This document shows, piece by piece, positions 20,789 to 24,382 of a stretch of DNA of 24,382 bases. This DNA is from Treponema sp. UBA1226 (GTDB taxonomy: Bacteria; Spirochaetota; Spirochaetia; Treponematales; Treponemataceae): positions 15,603 to 39,984 of the forward strand of contig DBWY01000005.1 of assembly GCA_002309195.1 (NCBI GenBank). Reading direction: 5' to 3'. The notes beneath the pieces were generated by a model. It was not told where the DNA came from. It saw only the letters and a program-made list of their open reading frames with translations, and searched no databases. The first letter of the stretch is position 1, and each line of letters begins with the position of its first letter. The position numbers and the translations under genes are program-made.

Positions 20789-22897
20789 ATGGACGAAGTA
20801 ACAGAAATTTTCGGTGAAAACGTTTTTAACGAAACAGTAATGAAGGCACGCCTTCCTAAAGAAACTTTTAAACAGCTTATGAAAACAATTGAAGGTGGAG
20901 AAAAACTTGATCCTTCGGTTGCTACTGTAGTTGCAAATGCAATGAAAGACTGGGCCGTAGAAAAAGGTGCAACACACTTTACTCACTGGTTCCAGCCTCT
21001 TACAGGAATTACTGCAGAAAAACATGACAGCTTCATAAGCCCGCTTGAAGGCGGAAAAATCATAATGGAGTTCAGCGGTAAAGAACTCGTACAGGGAGAA
21101 CCTGATGCTTCTTCTTTTCCAAGCGGCGGAATCCGAGCTACATTTGAAGCACGCGGTTACACAGCATGGGACCCTACTTCTTATGCATTCATCAAAGACG
21201 GAACACTATGCATTCCGACTGCATTCTGTTCTTACACAGGAGAAGCACTTGATAAAAAGACACCGCTTCTCCGCTCTATGCAGGCAATTTCTAAACAGGC
21301 AGTACGCGTGCTCAAACTCTTCGAAGGAAATGAAGCCGTTACTTCTGTAAAAACAACTGTAGGACCAGAACAGGAATACTTTCTTGTTGATAAATCAGTT
21401 TATGACAAACGTGAAGACTTAATTTATACAGGACGCACATTGTTCGGTGCAAAAGCTCCTAAGGGACAGGAACTCGAAGATCATTACTTTGGTATGATTA
21501 AACCTCGTGTTCAGGAATTCATGAAAGATTTAAACAAAGAACTCTGGAAACTCGGAATCCTTGCAAAAACCGAACATAACGAAGTAGCTCCAGCACAGCA
21601 CGAACTTGCCCCGATTTTCTCTACAACAAACCTCGCATGTGACCACAACCAGCTCACAATGGAACTTATGAGAAAAACAGCTTCTAAACACGGAATGGTA
21701 TGTCTTTTACATGAAAAACCATTTGCAGGTGTAAACGGAAGCGGTAAACATAACAACTGGTCAATTTCTACAAACACAGGAAAGAACCTTCTCGATCCTG
21801 GTGCAACACCAGAAAGCAATGCTCAGTTCCTCCTCTTCCTCTGCGCTGTAATCAAGGCAGTTGATGAATATCAGGATCTTCTTCGTATTTCTGTTGCAAG
21901 TGCAGGAAACGACCACCGTCTCGGTGCAAACGAAGCACCTCCTGCAATCATTTCTATCTTCCTTGGTGATGAACTTTCTGCAATTCTTGATTCAATCGAA
22001 AAAGGCGTTCCATACGGAAAGCACGAAAAAGAAAAGATGCAGATCGGTGTAACAGTTCTTCCAGAATTTAACAAGGACACAACAGACCGAAACAGAACAT
22101 CTCCATTTGCATTTACAGGAAATAAGTTTGAGTTCCGTATGCTCGGTTCAAACGAATCAATTGCATGTGCAAACGTATTCTTAAATACAGCAGTTGCAGA
22201 AGAACTCTCACAGTTTGCAGATATTCTTGAAAAATCAAAGGATTTCAAGGGCGACCTTCATGACTTGATCTTAAAGACAATCAAAGATCACAAACGCATC
22301 ATCTTTAACGGAAACGGTTACGATGACTCATGGGTTAAAGAAGCAGAAAAACGCGGACTTTACAACTTAAAGTCTACACCAGAAGCTCTCCCACACATCC
22401 TCGATGAAAAGAATGTCAAAGTATTTGAAAAGTTCGGTGTATACAGCAAAGTTGAACTTGAAAGCCGCTATGAAATTCATAACGAAAACTATTCTAAAAT
22501 CATCAACATCGAAGCAGAAACAATGCTTGAGATGGCAAAAAAAGATATTCTTCCTGCAGCAAGCAGATATGCAACAAACCTTGCATCAACAATCGGCTTA
22601 AAGAAAGCTGCAAGCGCAGAATGTGACTGCACTTATGAAAATGAAATGCTCAGCAAAGTTTCTGTACTCACTGCATCAATCTTTAAGAAAACAAGTGCTC
22701 TTGAAAAAGCAGTGCTCGATGCAAAAGAATTAAGTGCAGGCGGAGCAGATTCCGGAAAAGTTGCAATGTTCTACCGTGAAAGCGTATTTGCTGCAATGGG
22801 AGAACTTCGCGCGGCAGCAGATGAACTTGAAGTAATTACTCCAAAAGAACTCTGGCCGTTCCCAAGTTATGGTGATTTGCTTTACAGCGTAAGGTAA
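20789..22897 (+). CDS. glnA: Glutamine synthetase type III
   Basis: Glutamine synthetase joins ammonia and glutamate with ATP and is the entry point of nitrogen assimilation; with gltBD it forms GS-GOGAT. The 702-residue length and sequence fit the GlnN (type III) class: [98 protein letters not shown] and [22 protein letters not shown], with metal-binding glutamates and the ATP region in the usual order. AAGGAG precedes the ATG. The gene is monocistronic, ending in a strong terminator. Type III enzymes are not adenylylated at a GS-I tyrosine loop, so leader attenuation may be the chief control. The symbol glnN is also used. Confidence 0.97.
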   Translation: MDEVTEIFGENVFNETVMKARLPKETFKQLMKTIEGGEKLDPSVATVVANAMKDWAVEKGATHFTHWFQPLTGITAEKHDSFISPLEGGKIIMEFSGKELVQGEPDASSFPSGGIRATFEARGYTAWDPTSYAFIKDGTLCIPTAFCSYTGEALDKKTPLLRSMQAISKQAVRVLKLFEGNEAVTSVKTTVGPEQEYFLVDKSVYDKREDLIYTGRTLFGAKAPKGQELEDHYFGMIKPRVQEFMKDLNKELWKLGILAKTEHNEVAPAQHELAPIFSTTNLACDHNQLTMELMRKTASKHGMVCLLHEKPFAGVNGSGKHNNWSISTNTGKNLLDPGATPESNAQFLLFLCAVIKAVDEYQDLLRISVASAGNDHRLGANEAPPAIISIFLGDELSAILDSIEKGVPYGKHEKEKMQIGVTVLPEFNKDTTDRNRTSPFAFTGNKFEFRMLGSNESIACANVFLNTAVAEELSQFADILEKSKDFKGDLHDLILKTIKDHKRIIFNGNGYDDSWVKEAEKRGLYNLKSTPEALPHILDEKNVKVFEKFGVYSKVELESRYEIHNENYSKIINIEAETMLEMAKKDILPAASRYATNLASTIGLKKAASAECDCTYENEMLSKVSVLTASIFKKTSALEKAVLDAKELSAGGADSGKVAMFYRESVFAAMGELRAAADELEVITPKELWPFPSYGDLLYSVR

Positions 22898-22912
22898 AAT
22901 ATTTTGTTTCCT

Positions 22913-22947
22913 GAAGTCCCCTTAGTTTAAGGGGACTTCTCTTTTTT
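22913..22947 (+). terminator. Rho-independent terminator after glnA
   Basis: GAAGTCCCCTT AGTTT AAGGGGACTTC, 11 base pairs, followed by TCTTTTTT. Strong and unambiguous; it separates glnA from the converging right-end operon. Confidence 0.95.
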
Positions 22948-22976
22948 AAACTGAATTTAATCAAAAAAAATATGAT

Positions 22977-23966
22977 TTATTCTAAACTTACATAACCGGT
23001 TTTTTCTACGATTTCCTGTCCTGTTTTAGAAAGAGCAAAATCTATTACTTTTTTAATGTCTTCCCTGTCAGAATCAGAAGCGCGGTAAATTGCATAAAAG
23101 TTCGAGAATACAGGATAAGTTTTATTACGGATATTTTCTTTTGTCGGTTCAATTCCGTTTAGAGAAATCATTTTTAAATTTGCATCATTGACAATTCCAT
23201 CTACATAAAAACGGAATGAATATCCGATTGATCTTCCTTCAAATGCATTGTTTACAGTCTTGATCGGAGTACCGTTCATGAAAGAAAGCATTGCAGTCTG
23301 GCTTCCACCGCCCTCTTTACAGGTTAAAGCAGAAATTTTTGTATTATCTCCGCCAACTTCTGACCATCTTTTATACTTTCCTGTATAAATTCCGCGTATC
23401 TGCTCAACGCTAAGCTCAGTGACCGGGTTATCCTTATTTACAAGAAATACAAAAGATTCCAGCCCAACAGGAACAAGCACAAACTCAATTCCGTTCTGCT
23501 TTGCATATTCAACCTGTTTTTCTGAAGGCTTTGCACAGAAAACAATATCTGCCCTTTTTTCTACAAGAGCTTTAAAAGCCCCCGCCGTATTATGTTTTTG
23601 AAGATAACTTTCACTTTTAAAATCTGTTCCGTCAAAAACACAAGCTTCTTTCGGGTAAAGCGAATGAAAAAAAGCTGAATACACAGGAAGAAGCGCAGTT
23701 GCTCCATCAAGAACCGGCATCTTTTCTCCGGATGAAAATTTTTTATTTTCGGCTGCTTCAATCTTGACTGTTTTAGAATTTTCATCAAACGGAAGATAAT
23801 CTTTAAGGTCAATTGCCTTTGCCTGCACTGCCTTTCCAAATGGATTTATAAGACGTCTCGTAATGTTTTTATAGACATAAAAATCCAGGTATAAAAAACA
23901 ACCTGCGATAAAAATAATTGTAAAAGCCTGGAAAAATGGATTATGAAAAAAATTTCTGTCTTTCAT
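22977..23966 (-). CDS. PstS-like substrate-binding protein, membrane-anchored
   Basis: The 329-residue product resembles PstS-type periplasmic binding proteins of the phosphate ABC transporter superfamily: MPVLDGATALLPVYSAFF at about 78-95 (the anion-binding loop), then ADIVFCAKPSEKQ, FLVNKDNPVTELSVEQIRGIYTGKYKRWSEVGGDN, and GRSIGYSFRFYV. The N terminus has one hydrophobic segment (about 11-33). IAGC at 20-23 could be a lipobox, but the hydrophobic run continues after the cysteine, so a transmembrane anchor is equally possible. No pstCAB or phoU genes lie in the window. The gene follows two tiny membrane-protein genes on the same strand with a 9-base gap. Phosphate as ligand is not shown; it may be a sensor-like relative. 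Confidence 0.8.
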   Translation of the reverse strand: MKDRNFFHNPFFQAFTIIFIAGCFLYLDFYVYKNITRRLINPFGKAVQAKAIDLKDYLPFDENSKTVKIEAAENKKFSSGEKMPVLDGATALLPVYSAFFHSLYPKEACVFDGTDFKSESYLQKHNTAGAFKALVEKRADIVFCAKPSEKQVEYAKQNGIEFVLVPVGLESFVFLVNKDNPVTELSVEQIRGIYTGKYKRWSEVGGDNTKISALTCKEGGGSQTAMLSFMNGTPIKTVNNAFEGRSIGYSFRFYVDGIVNDANLKMISLNGIEPTKENIRNKTYPVFSNFYAIYRASDSDREDIKKVIDFALSKTGQEIVEKTGYVSLE

Positions 23967-23975
23967 AAGTTTATC

Positions 23976-24116
23976 CTAAAACTTTTCTGTTGCAATAAAT
24001 GCTGTAAGAGAAACAGACTTTTTTAAGCTGAATGAATAAGCAAAAAGAGTGGCAGTTGATATGACTCCAAGAATGATTGTTATGATGAGTGCTTTTAAAA
24101 AATTCTTTTCTTTCAT
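23976..24116 (-). CDS. 46-residue single-pass membrane protein
   Basis: MKEKNFLKALIITIILGVIS and so on to AFIATEKF: a basic N terminus, one hydrophobic segment (about 8-27) and a short polar tail. The ATG at 24116 has AAGGA about ten bases upstream. It lies 15 bases after the preceding small gene and 9 bases before the PstS-like gene, and its first residues (MKEKNF) resemble those of that protein (MKDRNF). No known family is recognised. Tight spacing on both sides is the best argument that it is real. Confidence 0.55.
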   Translation of the reverse strand: MKEKNFLKALIITIILGVISTATLFAYSFSLKKSVSLTAFIATEKF

Positions 24117-24131
24117 AAGCTGAAATCCTTG

Positions 24132-24338
24132 TTACATATGAGTAACAGCAAGCATGAGAAGAAAAAAAAGAAAAACACAAGCTACAAGTATAAAACCAGC
24201 AATTGCCGAAGAAATAATAATCAGGATTTTGTAAGGTTTTCTCTTTTCCGTTTCTTCTTTCGGGGTACGGCACACCTGAACGATTCCGTAGATAAGAAGT
24301 GCTATAAAAATTGCAAAAATAACTATAATAATTTCCAT
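24132..24338 (-). CDS. 68-residue two-pass membrane protein
   Basis: MEIIIVIFAIFIALLIYGIV, a polar loop CRTPKEETEKRKPYK, and a second hydrophobic segment (about 38-64) ending THM: two predicted membrane helices with a positively charged loop. No family is recognised. A TATAAT lies just upstream (24351-24346), which puts the expected transcription start within a base or two of the ATG, and there is no ribosome site. The message may be leaderless, or the true promoter lies beyond the window. It is the first of three closely spaced genes leading to the PstS-like protein. Confidence 0.55.
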   Translation of the reverse strand: MEIIIVIFAIFIALLIYGIVQVCRTPKEETEKRKPYKILIIISSAIAGFILVACVFLFFLLMLAVTHM

Positions 24339-24345
24339 AAAAATA

Positions 24346-24351
24346 ATTATA
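24346..24351 (-). promoter_or_regulatory. Possible -10 box of the right-end operon
   Basis: TATAAT on the minus strand, eight bases before the first ATG. The -35 region is A/T-rich without a clear TTGACA, and the window ends there. Chance is possible in such AT-rich DNA. Confidence 0.35.
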
Positions 24352-24382
24352 ACATATTTTTTTGTTTTTTTAAAATTTTTTT

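Noticed and set aside
23971..24273. 100-residue minus-strand frame across the two small right-end genes
   Set aside because: It is out of frame with both small membrane proteins, has a cysteine/phenylalanine/serine-rich shadow composition and no ribosome site.

Overview
The window looks like a chromosomal segment of an AT-rich bacterium, most probably a host-associated Treponema-type spirochaete. This is an inference from low G+C, TTG starts on several genes, a lipoprotein with a relaxed spirochaete-style lipobox, type III glutamine synthetase, LL-diaminopimelate aminotransferase and Fe-S-type PurF. No taxonomic search was possible. I see no phage, IS element, CRISPR, tRNA or rRNA. No gene-free stretch exceeds about 270 bases.

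Layout. 1-2061 (minus): rpmE, rpsO and the first 399 codons of pnp, with a terminator after rpsO and a very long imperfect hairpin in the pnp leader. 2277-9949 (minus): a tight gltB-gltD-purF operon. 10215-12112 (plus, divergent from gltB): a small ArsR-type regulator, an SdpI-like membrane protein and a GNAT acetyltransferase fused to a guanine-deaminase-like domain. 12109-13674 (minus): carB, but only the N-terminal half of the usual protein. 13802-16219 (minus): a repeat-containing lipoprotein. 16341-18229 (minus): nadE-carA. 18486-20589 (plus): dapF-dapL. 20789-22897 (plus): glnN-type glutamine synthetase. 22977-24338 (minus): two tiny membrane proteins and a PstS-like binding protein.

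Main finding. Five transcription units, gltBD-purF, carB, nadE-carA, dapF-dapL and glnA, share one leader architecture. Each has a sigma70-like promoter, then almost at the transcript 5' end a small hairpin with a hexaloop AAAGAG, AAAGAG, AAAGAG, AAAGAC or AAAGGC. The hexaloop and 3' arm of that small hairpin are also the 5' arm of a Rho-independent terminator placed just before the gene. The two structures exclude each other, and the short stem covaries between copies (CGAC/GTCG, CGGC/GCCG, GAAC/GTTC, GTC/GAC). The hexaloop has A at position 1 and G at position 4, the signature of RNA hairpins bound by ANTAR-domain antiterminators. ANTAR targets normally carry two tandem hairpins; here only one is visible. 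The other promoters in the window (rpmE, arsR, lipoprotein, right-end operon) lack the element. The controlled genes all make or use glutamine, glutamate or ammonia, so I propose a nitrogen-status attenuation regulon that uses a single-hexaloop variant of the ANTAR target.
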